This document shows positions 43,556 through 55,874 of a DNA stretch of 64,000 nucleotides, one piece after another. Position 1 is the first letter of the stretch. Each line of letters starts with the position of its first letter. The notes beneath the pieces were generated by a model. It did no database searches. It had not been told where the DNA came from and saw only the letters and a program-made list of their open reading frames with translations. The stretch covers positions 406,001-470,000 of the forward strand of contig JAJOZX010003306.1 in assembly GCA_023014485.1 (NCBI GenBank). The letters run 5' to 3'. Position numbers and translations under genes: made by a program. The DNA is from Bathynomus jamesi. Taxonomy: Eukaryota > Arthropoda > Malacostraca > Isopoda > Cirolanidae.

Positions 43556-45427
43556 TATTCGTGAACCAAAAAGGATTCGAACATCAAGAATGAATTTCAC
43601 TCAAAGCCTATCCTTAGAAAATAATGATTATGTTAACATCCTAAAAGTTTAAAAATACTCACAAACTGGTAGAGGAAGTGAAGTGTTAACAAACTTTCCG
43701 CTGTGAAGATTGCATGAAGAGTGCTCATCTTGTTTAGAGTATGACCTTAAATAGTTCCATCTCGCTGTGTTGCAATGCATAAATAGTTGCCGTATTTCGC
43801 CATAATTTCAATTCGGTGTGTACTTCGTTATGTAGTTTGGCTAATGCATACCAACAGAATTCATAGTTTCTTAATGAGAAAAACGAATGCTTTTTATACA
43901 TCCAGTCATGTTTCTTTGCAACGATAAAATTAAGGGCTCTTTCTTCAATATACAAATATGTATATCCAGCAACTCATATTCCAGACGTTTTTAAACGTAT
44001 TACAACGTATTATAATGTAATATAACGTTATGGAAATTTCGCAATTCCTGTCTGTTTGTGTAATTCCGGGAAGTTCCTGAAAATGTGGATTAGTAAACTA
44101 TTGTTAAGAAATTATATTAATCAGTGAAACTAATTGCTTACAAGTAATGTTTTAAAATTATAGAATGATCCGAAACAGTTATATTTAATTTGCAGCGTGC
44201 CTTCTCATTAGGCAAAATTCCGTTTTCTGTATTGTAATGTTCGTAGAAAACGGCTTCTGCAGCATTTAGTGTAACACTGTTATAAATGAGACTGATAGTC
44301 CTATAATCATTGATCAATTTTCAATCTTGCATATTTCAATAATTTTAAAATAAACATATACTTATAGAGATATTATATTTCGTGTTTTCGTCTACACATT
44401 CTGCATTATAAATACGCTTCTGTTTTAAATTCACGTATAATGAAATTCGTGCTGTAAATGAATGAAAAATTAAAATAGGTAATCGTAAAAAATGATGGAT
44501 TAACGGCGGTAGAAAAAAATCAACGCTTTTCATTTCGAGTAAAAATATTTAAAATATATCCTCCAATGTTACATGATAAAACGCTTTGAAATTAAATTTA
44601 CATTTGAAACATTATAAAAGGATGCGTGTACGAAAATCTGGAAATAATGTATCACCTGTATAGTAATTTTGCACGATGGTTCCGAAAATAATATTAGTTT
44701 TCGACATTACGTACAGAAATTCACAAAATGTTATATTTCATATTACACATGTAAGTAGTTTTTATTAAAACTGATTCAATTTAGTTTTGATTAAAAACTA
44801 AAGCGATGTCAATGAAGGTGTGACGTCAGCATGACGATTGCTTACTGCTGGATGTTGAAATGGGATGCTAGAATTATTACATAAAAGAAAAGGAGTAGCG
44901 CGTAGGTTCACAAGAAAACTAGATAAAGATGTCTATTTGGTCGACTTTAATAACATCCTTTCTTTTTAAAGTTGTATGCATTTTTAACTAACATAACAAA
45001 ACGAAATAGTTACCTAATGTAAATTGAAATAAATAATACTTATTTATGTAGCTGATTTTCCTTCCAGTTTTCAGAAAATCCTTACGTGCTAGGAAAATGC
45101 ATACCTTATTCGAAATCAGAGTATTTGATTTATATAAAATCAACTATTAGTAAGAAAACTGCTCTTACAAATTTCTCATTCGCAGATCTGTGTAGTTTAT
45201 AGCCAAAGTTGGTAACAATAATAATTAACTACTTCTCGTTACAGTTAAATTACTAGAAAACTTTACATATGTTTTGAATATTATTAATTAACTAACCTGG
45301 AAAATCTGGCAAGAATGTGAACTGAGTTACCGATTATAATCAGCGTACTTAAGAAAGAAATATACCGCTATTTTACATTGAATCAATTGAATCAGTAAAT
45401 TTATCAAATATACAGTATATATTTACG

Positions 45428-45472
<45 letters not shown>

Positions 45473-46305
45473 CGGTACCTTTCATTCACTTCAGGTGTTA
45501 AATTGTGAAATTCATCCCATATGTATACACACAAATAATAATGTTTAAGATGGTACTTAATGATAAATATTAATAGTTATGTTGGTTAAACTAAATAATG
45601 TAGCTTAATAATTTTTATCATATTGGCATAGTCTGCCAATGAGCCTTTTCAGTTCGTTTCATATCGCCTCATTTTATGTTAATGTAGAATAAATGAAATT
45701 TAATTTGAATAAGCAAAAGTTACCCCTATAATTGAAAATAAAATGTTTTAATGTAAATTTATTTAAGTTTTCCATTTAACTTCATATAATACAAATATTA
45801 ATCAAAGAAAATGTTATTGATTTAAAACATGTTTAGTCTGGGTTTCTAATTTGTGATGTATGCAATTACGAAAATGATAATACAATTGAAGAGATAATAT
45901 GGCGTTGGAGCTATCGGGTTAATGAACCAGAACGTAAAGTATTCGAATGTTTGTTTGTTTTTGTCTCATGAAACAACTTCACAGAACAGATGGATTTTTT
46001 CTCGTGAAAGGTTATGATAAAAATTTTTTTTTTGAAGCAAGTTGAAGACGATTCTTTTTTTAAGTTTAAATTTTTAAATTTTAATATTTTAAATTTATTT
46101 TTTTGAATCAAGATGAAGACGAATTTTTTTTTTTTTTTTTTTGAAGGAAGGTGATGACGAGACCTTTTTTTCCCAAGGAGGAAGGGTTAAGAACTTAAGT
46201 AAGGCGGGGCCCTCATAACGAAGGCGAAGACCTTCAGGGGGGCCCCTCCAGGGGCAGGATTCAAAGCACCCCAAATTCCTCTCCCACTTTGCCATCATAC
46301 TACTA
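43556..46305 (-). repeat. Right arm of the large inverted repeat
   Basis: Inverted, nearly identical partner of 30936-38520 without the nested insertions. It begins at a (TA)n array (43538-43553) and ends just after GCCATCATACTACTA. A 92-codon frame at 46095-46373 and others are not recognised proteins. It contains a (TA)n array at 45430-45470 of different length from its partner. Confidence 0.9.
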
Positions 46306-47127
46306 CACTCACTTCCACGAAATGGGAAAATGAGCTTCCTGGATGTTACTTTTATGATTATGTTACTTTTCAATAATGTTAAAGCACTTCTATTTCATTT
46401 TTAACGAAGTATTTTTTATTGTTTGTTTATAATCCCTCGTAAATTGTATGTTAATCAGTTACGTTAAATACGCGGTATGTTTGAAATGTTCCCGGACTGA
46501 TCCCACAAAAACTTTATGGTCACACTTAAGATCTAAACCAAATACTATAATAAGTTAACCAAATTCTAAACAGAACCCACGCTAGACGTACCAAGCTCTG
46601 GAGAGACTGCTGGAATAGATCTTTTTATAGGTGCTTTACATTCACGTGACCCGATCTTCTATGACGTAGCAAGAAATATTTTTTTAACAAAGAACCTCAA
46701 TTTATAAGTATAAGTAAAAAATTTAAGAGGGTTATGGAGTCTCAAACCAATTTGCATTGTTGAATTTACCTTCAGATAACTTTTTTCCCAATATTAATGA
46801 TCATTTAACATCATTAATCATATTTACTGCCATCGAGTACATGAAGAAATATGCACCCTCATTAAATCTCAAACACAATTTCGCTATTTCTACACATCTA
46901 AAAGGTTTCATACATTAACCTTACTTTTCCCTCAATCCTATTTATCATCGTAAAATGTACACAGGATTTATGCAAATTTATATGAACCATGACTGAATCA
47001 GAAAGGCCATAATTATAATCAAACTAATCACATCAAAGCTACATTCAAGACGTACTCCGTGAACTTTTACTTATCGTGCCCTCGTCTTTAAAGGAGCATG
47101 GAATATAATTCATCCGTCTCTTTCTAA

Positions 47128-47188
<61 letters not shown>

Positions 47189-47815
47189 AATGAATTAATA
47201 AGTCTGTATTATAAAGTATACCTAATACTGTATATTTAAAATGAAACCAAGGTAAGACTTCTGTAAGTACGAGTATTATAAGCCAATGTAAACAAACTAG
47301 TTTTCATTTTAGTTTTAAAATTAAGAAAAATGTAAAATTAAATATGAAACAAAATAGGAACTGACCAAACTCAAAAATTAATTGAGTTTTATAAAAACTT
47401 TGACATTAAAATTTGTTACGATGTGAGTTTACAATAAACAAAAATAAAACAAACTTATTACGTTAACTGGAGAGTATTTAATTAACATCATGAATAATAT
47501 GAGATGAAAGTTAATAAACCTGAAATAATTAAGAACAATGTTAACGAATTAGTATTGTGTTTATTATATAAGCCTGCCTCATAAAATGTTTAAAGGTCTC
47601 AGCATAAATTCCACGAAAAAATCAATTAATTTTTCTAATAACAAAAAGAAAAAAGCACAACTAAATCGCCATTCATGGTCCAGATTTGCTGCTCGAATTC
47701 TTTTAAGTTTTTATAAATAGAGTTTAAAATTGTCCTACATCACAGAGATTGATAACATGATATGATATCGCGTTAGCTGCTGGTATTGGGAAATGTTAAC
47801 TTCTAGACACAACAA
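46306..47815. other. AT-rich DNA, no recognised gene
   Basis: Only a (TA)n array at about 47131-47189 stands out. Confidence 0.6.
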
Positions 47816-47830
47816 AACGGTGAGTATGTT

Positions 47831-48260
47831 GTGCGAGGTTGCATAAATGCAAATGGTGTAGGGTCATTTGCATTTGTAAATAGAATTGTGAATAGTCACG
47901 TTTATCAAGAAATCTCAGAATACTTTATGCTGGAGTATGCAGAACAGCTGTATGGAGATGAATCATTTATTTTTCAACATGAGCTCACTCCAGCTCACGC
48001 GGCTCGTGCAACATCTGCGTGGTTTGATTCTCATGAAATTGAAGTACTGCCATGGCCAGCTAATTCTCTCGATCTTAATCCGATAGAAAACCTTTGGAAT
48101 ATTGCTAAGCAGAAGGTCCAAAAGCGTAAACCAGGAACATTTAGTGAAAAGAGGTGTTTGATGAAAACTTGGCAATCGATAACTACAGAAGAATGAAGAG
48201 ACTTGTTGACTCGATGCCACGTTAGTAGTATGCCCACAAAAAGGGAGAGTGCAATGCAAT
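47831..48260 (+). pseudogene. Tc1-like transposase C-terminal fragment
   Basis: GCINANGVGSFAF, YGDESFIFQHELTPAHAA and PWPANSLDLNPIENLWNIAK: the second and third catalytic blocks of a DD34E transposase. The second acidic residue, usually Asp (QHDxAPAH), is Glu here. The stop at 48194 is followed in another frame by RLVDSMPR, the usual end. The N-terminal half and terminal repeats are absent; it abuts the Polinton copy 2 terminus. Confidence 0.82.
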
Positions 48261-48264
48261 TGCA

Positions 48265-49440
48265 AATGTTGCAAGAGTGCCAACCCCAACCCCACAGTGC
48301 TAACCCCAGCCCCCTTTGTTACAACACCAACCCCCATAGTGTCAACCTCCAACCCCCTTTGTTGCAGCCCCGCCCCCTTTGTTGCAAGGCACCCCCAAAG
48401 TGGGGTTGCAAGAGCAACAAGGGGGTATGCAACTTGGAGGCGGAGTTATCCCCCAAGCTGTAATGAACACCCCAAATGGGCATACCTAACCTAAGAGAGA
48501 GGTGTTCGCCTAGCAGTAGCCAAGCGCATATTAAGACTTCAGCCGAACTGCCGCTGTCTTATAGGACCCCTAATCAGCCAGTGCCTCCAGGCATCATCAG
48601 CCAGTTAGCTTAATCAGCCAGTGCCTCCGGGCACCATCAGCCAGTTGGCGCAGTGTACACACCCATCTGTACTGTTTATGTGCGTCACGCGTTAAACTCT
48701 AAGGTGGAGGCGGGTTCAAGACCCGGCGCGGTGATAGCCAGGGTGACCTAATGATCCGTGTTAAACTCTAAGGTGGAGGCGGGTTCGAGACCAGGCGCGG
48801 TGATAGCCAGGGTGACCTAATGATCCGTGTTAAACTCTAAGGTGGAGGCGGGCTTGAGATCCCGCACGTCCTTCCACGGTTCGTAGGGGCAGGACCCCGT
48901 TATTGCAACACTCGATCATGTTTATTTCTTTCTCTCTCACCACCAGTAGGCGTATCTGGTTGAGTTGACAGTTTGCACTATTTATTTAATTAAAACATAT
49001 GTTCTGGTTTACAAATCCGCTTTAGAAACCAACCAATTGGTATAATTAAATACCGTGTACAAACAAAAAGGAATAAATAAAACGCCAATACATCATTCTG
49101 TTTATATAGGCGAATTAATGGAAATAAATATACAATGGGATATATATATGATCAAAAAATAATAATAATAGCATCACGAACGGGAAATATATAATCAAAA
49201 ATATACAAAACGGTGCATTATCAATATATTAGTACAGGAAAAATATATACAGTTATATTAAATAATTAAATATATATAATCAGAAATATACAAAACGTTG
49301 TATTATCAAAATATTAGTACAGGAAAAATATATACAGTTATTAAATATATTGAAAATAACAATATACGAAACGTATATTCAATTGCATATTAGTGGAGGA
49401 AATATATATGTACACAATTAAATAATTAAATATACATCCT
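48265..49440. other. Terminal region of Polinton copy 2
   Basis: No gene. From outside inward: C-rich CCAACCCC and CCCCTTTGTTGCA repeats (48275-48480), CAGCCAGTGCCTCC-type repeats (48575-48650), a tRNA-like tandem repeat (48691-48873), then AT-rich DNA. Mirrors 7060-8180 of copy 1 in inverted order (shared for example AAACAGAATGATGTA). No matching inverted end was found beyond 61.9 kb, so the opposite terminus may be lost or outside the window. Confidence 0.6.
48691..48873 (+). repeat. Three tandem 69-bp tRNA-like units
   Basis: Units start at 48691, 48760 and 48829 (GTTAAACTCTAAGGTGGAGG). Each holds GGCGGGTTCGAGACC-like sequence, a fit to the tRNA T-arm and B box (GGTTCGANNCC), and the first two are followed by GATAGCCAGGGTGACC, loosely A-box-like. 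The third unit is mutated (GGGCTTGAGATCCC). Not present in Polinton copy 1. Confidence 0.65.
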
Positions 49441-49800
49441 TTATGTTCTACGGCACAAAACACTAAACTCACACGTAATAGAGTCTACATCCACATCGCT
49501 ATTACTTTGCACCACGTGATAAAACCGTCCAAGCAACACTTCACCGTTTAACTGATACGGAGGCATATACTCGACATAAATGGATTTCATATCGTTTAAT
49601 ACTATTCTCGTGCCTACATTCCATCCCGTTGGCAAGTTATCTTTAAACACGGCTAGAATACAATCAAAAGCACGCACAAAGAGGTCATCGTTAACCACAA
49701 CATCATTATTAAATACAAGTTTGTAAACAAACCTTTCCAATCGAAGGTTTTTTCTTACCGTCCCGAGCTTTTCAATCGTGAACTCTTTTTCACTCTGCAT
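49441..49800 (-). CDS. Polinton copy 2 gene W, uncharacterised, intact
   Basis: 119-residue open frame, the last gene before the element end and transcribed in the polymerase direction. Begins MQSEKEFTIEKLGTVRKN; the middle holds VRAFDCILAVFKDNL and the conserved half holds VLNDMKSIYVEYMPPYQLNG and VVQSNSDVDVDSITCEFSV. Its homologue in copy 1 is broken by a stop and a deletion. No signal peptide, membrane segment or known domain. The mixed hydrophobic and polar pattern suggests a small folded beta-rich protein; this is a guess. Confidence 0.65.
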   Translation of the reverse strand: MQSEKEFTIEKLGTVRKNLRLERFVYKLVFNNDVVVNDDLFVRAFDCILAVFKDNLPTGWNVGTRIVLNDMKSIYVEYMPPYQLNGEVLLGRFYHVVQSNSDVDVDSITCEFSVLCRRT

Positions 49801-49838
49801 AGTGGCAATTGAAATAATCTTCCAAGTCGTAACGACAG

Positions 49839-50509
49839 CTATTCATTATACACAGATACAGCTCTTCAGGGTGAACAATGTAGGTGAGCTCAGCCCTGCA
49901 CCGCTCAAGTGCTTTCTACTAAAGTTCAGGATATTTCGAAGAATCTAAACCTTTTAAATGTGCGTCCAGCTCTAGACCATTCTCGCCTTGTTCATTCCTA
50001 CATTAGATAAATCCGTCGAGCAGGGCGGTGTATGTGTATTCAAGAACCGTGTCAAAATAAATCATATCCATAACAAGAGCGTCTAATATAGGCTCAGCTT
50101 GCGGAATCCGACGATTTCAAACATTCTGTCGAGGATGAAACGGTTTCGCGTAGGGACAAGAATGTTATTATCAGATGCGTTCTTCCACATCATTCGTATA
50201 TCAATGCATGGCTTTGTTATTTATACACAACGTGCAAACAACGGCGTATGAGAGGGCGTCACTAATCTGCTCTCTTCTTCAACCTAAACCTGCAGGTATT
50301 TTATAACGGTCCTCTCCCCACTTCTCAACTATCACGAAGACTCTATTCATGTCCTCAACACTTAAATAAATAACATTACGTTTGCTTGCCTGCCTGCAAA
50401 TCGTTTCAAGTACAGAGTTAATGGTGCCGGTTTCACGCCTGAACATGCGCAATGACTTCGTCACGGAGACATCGTACGAGGCGTTGAGACTGCTTCTCAA
50501 AGAAGTTCC
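49839..50509 (-). pseudogene. Polinton copy 2 gene Z, uncharacterised, frameshifted
   Basis: Partner of 6009-6694. The first third is open (within 50279-50500, RRETGTINSVLETICRQASK, VIYLSVEDMNRVFVIVEKWG). The rest is recognisable in other frames to a TAG at about 49839. A one-base loss close to the ATG at 50509 shifts the frame relative to copy 1. Function unknown. Confidence 0.55.
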
Positions 50510-50549
50510 ATCGTATTCGCACGTCCACTCGGTTCAAGCTCTGAGATGA

Positions 50550-51390
50550 CTATGAGCCACAGGTGGACGGATCGGCTCGACGGGGTGGGGGGGAGTGAGT
50601 CACGCTGATGAAACGTGTATGGGTTTGTTCGAGCTCGTATGTTTCGTAAGGTACACGGGTAGGCGACTCGCTGGGGGACGCGTCACACTGCTAAAGCGTG
50701 TACAGGCTTGTTCGAACACTTGTGCTCTTGGACAAAGAATTTTCCGAAACAATATCGACTTTTAATGTTTTATCACTCACCAGACGTTCATTTTCCACAA
50801 ACTAAACATCTTCACAATCCGGCGCACTATTTGAGAGAAACATATGTCCATATTTATCCTTTTTGTTTAACAAGCGATACTCATCTCTAAAGTCTGTTAA
50901 AAACTCACACAGCCCATTAGCCACAACCTCACTACAAACCTCATCATGATATATATTAATATAGTGGTAAAAATACTTAAGATTCTCCATGATGACAAGA
51001 GTTACATTTTCAACCGTAGGGTACGAGTAGTCGGTATGGTGTAACATGACATAATATCGCTTGTCACACCACTCATCAACAAGACTCACTATCCATAACC
51101 GTTGCTTATCTTCTGAACGTGTTGCTTCTACTTCGCGGTATATGTGAGCCTTTATAAAGGTTAGGTCTATAACATACTTCAATACATCGTCTGTACTACG
51201 AAATCCTACAACGCCCTCGCCAGAGTACCCGTAGAGTATTTGAACATCTTGGTCCTTCGCAAGGCTCAATGTAGCCTTAAAAGTGGCAAAGGAGGGGGGA
51301 ATAGGGAGTTTTTCAGTATCCACCATATCTTGGCTCTTTGCCGAATACCACTTCATAAATGTTGAAAACGCAATATTAAAGGTAGCCATT
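50550..51390 (-). pseudogene. Polinton copy 2 gene X, uncharacterised
   Basis: The first 196 codons are open (to 50802) and read MATFNIAFSTFMKWYSAK, LYGYSGEGVVGFRSTDD, KQRLWIVSLVDEWCDKRYYV and YHYINIYHDEVCSEVV. After a stop at about 50802 the remaining part follows with a small deletion relative to copy 1, ending at the TAG near 50550 that is shared by both copies. ATG at 51390 preferred because conservation begins there. Acidic and aromatic-rich, no recognised domain. Position next to polymerase suggests a replication, host-interaction or regulatory role, but that is only inference. Confidence 0.6.
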
Positions 51391-51686
51391 ACTATTTTTC
51401 TTCTACCCGGGAGATTACACATCTGAGTTCAAGGGTATGCAGAGGTCAACTGAGCACGCAGGGATAGAGGCATACTCAGGTAGCGGCATGACTCACGATG
51501 CTGGTCTTACAGTGGGCGGGGCTTAGCTTTTTACTATACACACACACACGCACGCACGCAAAGGAGAAAGTGAAACGCTAATTGAAACACGATTTATTTA
51601 ATAAACGAAATATTCAAGGTGTATATATATATTTACAAATACGTGATAATAAACATATCAATACACACATATATATATAAATACAA
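51391..51686. other. Spacer between polymerase and gene X
   Basis: Contains CACACACGCACGCACGC and short TA runs. No gene. It may hold the promoter of X, but I see no clear TATA box. Confidence 0.5.
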
Positions 51687-54600
51687 TCAAAGATTATGGT
51701 ATCCAAAGGGCACGGTATCATAGGTACCAGGCACCTGGTGACGTTTCCTATAGGTGTTACGGCACACCTTTGTACCCCTAAGTTCCTTCACGCCCCGCAA
51801 CTTCTGTGCCCGAAAATTGTGGGTACCTACAGTCAGTTGGGGAGGGCGGTCGCACTCATCATCTACCAAGCGCACTAGTTCCCTCAACGAATCAAAGTTA
51901 ACGACCCGCCGATTCGCATGGTTAAGCGTGATACCCTTAGCCTTCACGATATACTTCGTATCCTCCCCCACCCTCACACGTACCCATAGGTTTTTGGCCC
52001 TGTTGATACAAACGAGTCGGCGTATGCGATATCTCCATACTCACTTTGATCTCGTCAGTTAGCTCTCCGAGGAACTCTCCAATAGCGGGCATGTATTCAC
52101 TCCTCCTTGCTGTGAATAAAACGCTATCTGTATCGGCGTACAAAACCCTCCGCCCAAGAGATTGCAATAGGGCCCAAAGTTTGATGCGTGCGTAGGCTGT
52201 TGTGAAGTTGGCTACAGGAATGTTTGTAACCCGTGCGGTATCTGTGGACAATTCGATATTGTTGTACTTTATTATGTAAGTATTACCTACATTCACAATC
52301 TCCATGACCTCTTTATCGGGAGCGTTGGCATAATCCCAGACTTCACTATAACTTTGTGCCAAATGAACGTTCTCTTTGCCAGTATTCTGTGCAAATTTTC
52401 CCCAAAGACTGTTTAGGCACAAATTTGCACTAAAGTGCTTGCCAGGGTTCTTTACAATTTGGGTACGATCAAGCTGTATACTTTCACGGTCACGGTAGCG
52501 CTGAATATAAGACGTTTTTTCATCTTCGGTATCAACCCCTCGCGGATATCCTGATGCCTCAACCTTATCCTTCAAAAAAGCGTTTATATATGGTGTGAAA
52601 AGGTTGGACAGCTTCTGAAACCACCACACCTCATGTATCTTCATTATTCTATACCCATGGCGAACAGCTAGAGCCAGCTCAGGGCTTGTATATACACCTC
52701 TGATCTTACGCTGGTGGGATGTATGGTCACAATCACCATTGTTCTCTTCTGCGCACTTCACGCACAGGGGAAACATGAGATTGTGATCTATAACAACGGG
52801 TAAGATCGGCATCCATAAATCGTGAGGGGGAAGCACGTCTACGAAAGAGAGTCCAAAGTAGCGCTCATTCAATTTGGCTGAAAACTCCTCGATGGTTGGT
52901 ATGGTGGGACCTACCATTTTTTCAGGTGCACCTACGGGGTACGGATTGTTCTTCATCACGTAGGGGCATAAAGAACAGAAGTCGTAGTAATGAAGTTTCA
53001 CACCCTCCGTAGGCGGAAAGTATAGCTTGAAGGGATTTGTACGCCTCCGAACAAGCTAGCACCTCATTTGAGAGGATCCAGCACTATTGAAAGTTTGAGT
53101 GTGTTTTTCTTCACGGTATTGTCCATCTGCTTCCATCCGTGCATCATACTCATGCTCCCATAAGACTTTGTGAGTGAACTGGGAGCCTATAAGTTGATCG
53201 CGAGTGCGGGTCCATGCAAGACTGTCGGCAGGAGATCTACCGTGGATATCTCCTACGATTCCACACTCAGGACGGGGGCACCCGTGCCACCAGCAACCGT
53301 TAAAGGAGTACACAGTCTTCTCACCAGTGGCACGGTTTTCACTTAGACCATCAACCCAAAAAACACGACCATTAACCTTAATGGGTACTTCACCCGTGTT
53401 GCGGGCATGCTTTATGTATACACCTGTCTGCTGCTGTATGTATGAGCCAGTAAATAGCCTTGTGCCCATAACTGTGGGGGTTGTTTCTGTGGCTAATGGC
53501 TAAGGTGTCTTTAGGCATGAAGTTATTCTTGAACACGGTAAAACATAATGAAGCGATGGTGGTTGCGACTTGCAATGGATCGCATTTGAAACGACCTATA
53601 TACATCCTTCTAAAGGCCTGGAAACATACTCTAAGCACACGCACATCATTCACGCAATAACGCTCACATTCATCAGCTATATTATAAGGATGAGATTCAT
53701 TAAAACTGCTGTAGTATCGGTCAAAATCTTCACGTTCATCTGTACTCGTACATTCATAGTTAAAGTAATGTTTGGGTGGAGGTAGTCCTACGTAATTTAA
53801 AGTTTCGCTAGTGAGGAATGTGTAAGGGAAATATCGTTTTGAAACTTCAGCTGCTACGCCCATCACCTTGGGTAGCTTTTCTAATTTACAAGGTGTGAAT
53901 AATAAAGTGTCTTTAAACTGTACATTACCTTTTATTTGTATCTGTATTAGCTTGTTGCCTCTTTTCAAGGGATCATCTGTAAATTTCTCAGATGACTCGT
54001 GCTGAAGCAACTCCTTATAAAGGAACTGTGTGTCAAATTTCGCCCCGTTATGGGCGAGAATATACACAGTCATTTTTTTAACTTGTCCGCTAACTTGACA
54101 ATATAGGACACAAATAGTTTCACAGGGCTATCGTGGGCATTCGTTTTAAAAACGTTTGTCCGTTTTCCACATTTGTGACACTCATCACACTCGCTCTCCA
54201 TACACTCTTCACAGATAGTCTGGCTTACAAGTAAATGTGGAATAACCTCTTTGGTTTCAGCATTCGTATATGTTTCTATATCGTAATACACAGTTATACA
54301 AGGGCTGTTTTTAGGCTTGGCGTCTTTCATATAACATACATGCTTTACTCCAACAGCCTTATATTTCTCATGGCATGTAGAACAATGAATTTCATCACAT
54401 TTATGCTTGAAATTCCCCCCAATTATCTCATATGAAACATACCACATTCACAGATTCTCATTTTCCTGCACGTGCCAATTGATTTATGGAGCTCAAAACA
54501 GTTATTATTGAAAAATGTGCGTCTACACACATCACAATCCCTCTTCTCAGCTTCAACTACACGGCTTTGACATTTGGTGCTTTTACACTGCTCATATACG

Positions 54601-55779
54601 ATGTGGCAATCTTTACAATGTTTCACTATATCATCCGCAAACTCGATACACCTCTTACACAATCATGATGTCCTCCATATTTTCGACTTTTATCATAACT
54701 CGCGTAAAGGCACCTTATATTACGGATGGGGAGATACGTTGTCCCTGACAGTCTTAAAATAAGTAGGGGGTCTTGTACGATCTCTCACACTGCTTTTAAA
54801 AACATACACAGTTCTACGACGATCATCCAGTCCAAATACAACTATACGGGCATTCATTTCCTGTTCTACCCTTGTCAGATCTTCAGAACCCATATTACAC
54901 TCAAATTCAAGTTTACAGTCTACAGCTAGTTTACGGGCACGCTCCACTACCGTAGGCAACCAAGTTTTTGACCCGTGTATTTAGTACAGTAAACATACGG
55001 GCCAAGACTACTGCTATAAAGCCGCAACCACGATCGGCGTTTATATGCAGTCTATAAATAGCCTGAGAATTGAAGTTAAGCATATAAGGTGTGGCACTAT
55101 GGCCCGCAACACGGAATAGACGGTCAATATTTACCGTGAAGTTGTCCATATTGAAGGCTATACTACTTTCAGAGGCCTGCATTATACGGCCTAATATATA
55201 CTCTATATCTTCAGCTGCCAAACGTCCGGACCGTATTACTACCCAAAATCATCTACATCTCCGTCATCTGAACCGAATCCGAAGGATAGCCTCGTCGCGG
55301 TTCTGTAGGGCAAACTCTACAATACGTTCAACTATGGGCCGTAGTCCGTGTTCGACACCATTGCTATACATGGATCTAGGATCAACCCTGACTATATACC
55401 GATTTCTAGTCAAGGCCGGGGTGGGGTACCGGTGCACACCAACTCAAATGTTATATCTTCCCCAACAGAACGGGGAGCTGCTATGGAGGATGTACCCGGA
55501 ATTGAATAAGGGGTTATATTTGAGGAAGGTATATTGTGGGGTTGTTTCGTAAGTTAAGGGTTGGGGCTCTGTTACTCGTGGTCTAACAACCGGCGCAATC
55601 CTGGCATGCTTTATACCTGACGTGGAGGGTTCTTCATCACGCCTCCGCTTTGAACTGGTGCGTGCTACAGGTGTCGCTGGTGAGGGCTTGTCGGCGGGGA
55701 AGGGTTCTGCAACTGCACGGTCAACGAGCTCGTCTGTGATAGTGATGATGGGGTGCTGTACCTCGTCGTCGTCATTCAC
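51687..55779 (-). pseudogene. Polinton copy 2 protein-primed DNA polymerase B, frameshifted
   Basis: Family B, protein-primed replicase of the element; about 1,360 codons, normal for Polintons. From the N-terminus: a Pro/Ser-rich acidic leader with SSKRRRDEE (55444-55779), an N-terminal domain (54720-55430 in pieces), Cys-rich zinc-binding-like segment (54423-54662), Exo I YYDIETY (about 54290), Exo II AHNGAKFDTQF (about 54040), Exo III YCVNDVRVL (about 53650), palm A DFCSLCPYVM (about 52965), B LCLNSLWGKFAQ (about 52400), C LYADTDSVLF (about 52130), end VPFGYHNL. All key exonuclease and polymerase acids are present. At least five frameshifts split it, so it cannot be made as one protein. Motif A has Cys where the usual SLYP has Tyr. 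Confidence 0.93.
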
Positions 55780-55874
55780 GGTTCTGTGGAAGAAGAAAAC
55801 AAAATATAAGGGTCATCACTTAAATATTTATTATATTTTGCAAATGGCCCAATTAGGGGTGTGACGTGTTAGAA
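55780..55874. promoter_or_regulatory. Divergent promoter region of Polinton copy 2
   Basis: The only gap between the minus-strand (polymerase) and plus-strand (ATPase onward) gene groups, under 100 bp. It is AT-rich with CAAAATATAAGGG and TATTTATTATATTTTG, either of which could serve as TATA-like sequence. Function inferred from gene layout. Confidence 0.45.

Noticed and set aside
48690..48900. CRISPR-like array
   Set aside because: Three direct 69-bp units with no separate spacers, in a eukaryotic Polinton; a tandem repeat is the simpler reading.
53204..54929. Plus-strand open frames across the copy 2 polymerase
   Set aside because: They lie opposite a recognisable minus-strand gene and match nothing; they are shadows of the coding strand.
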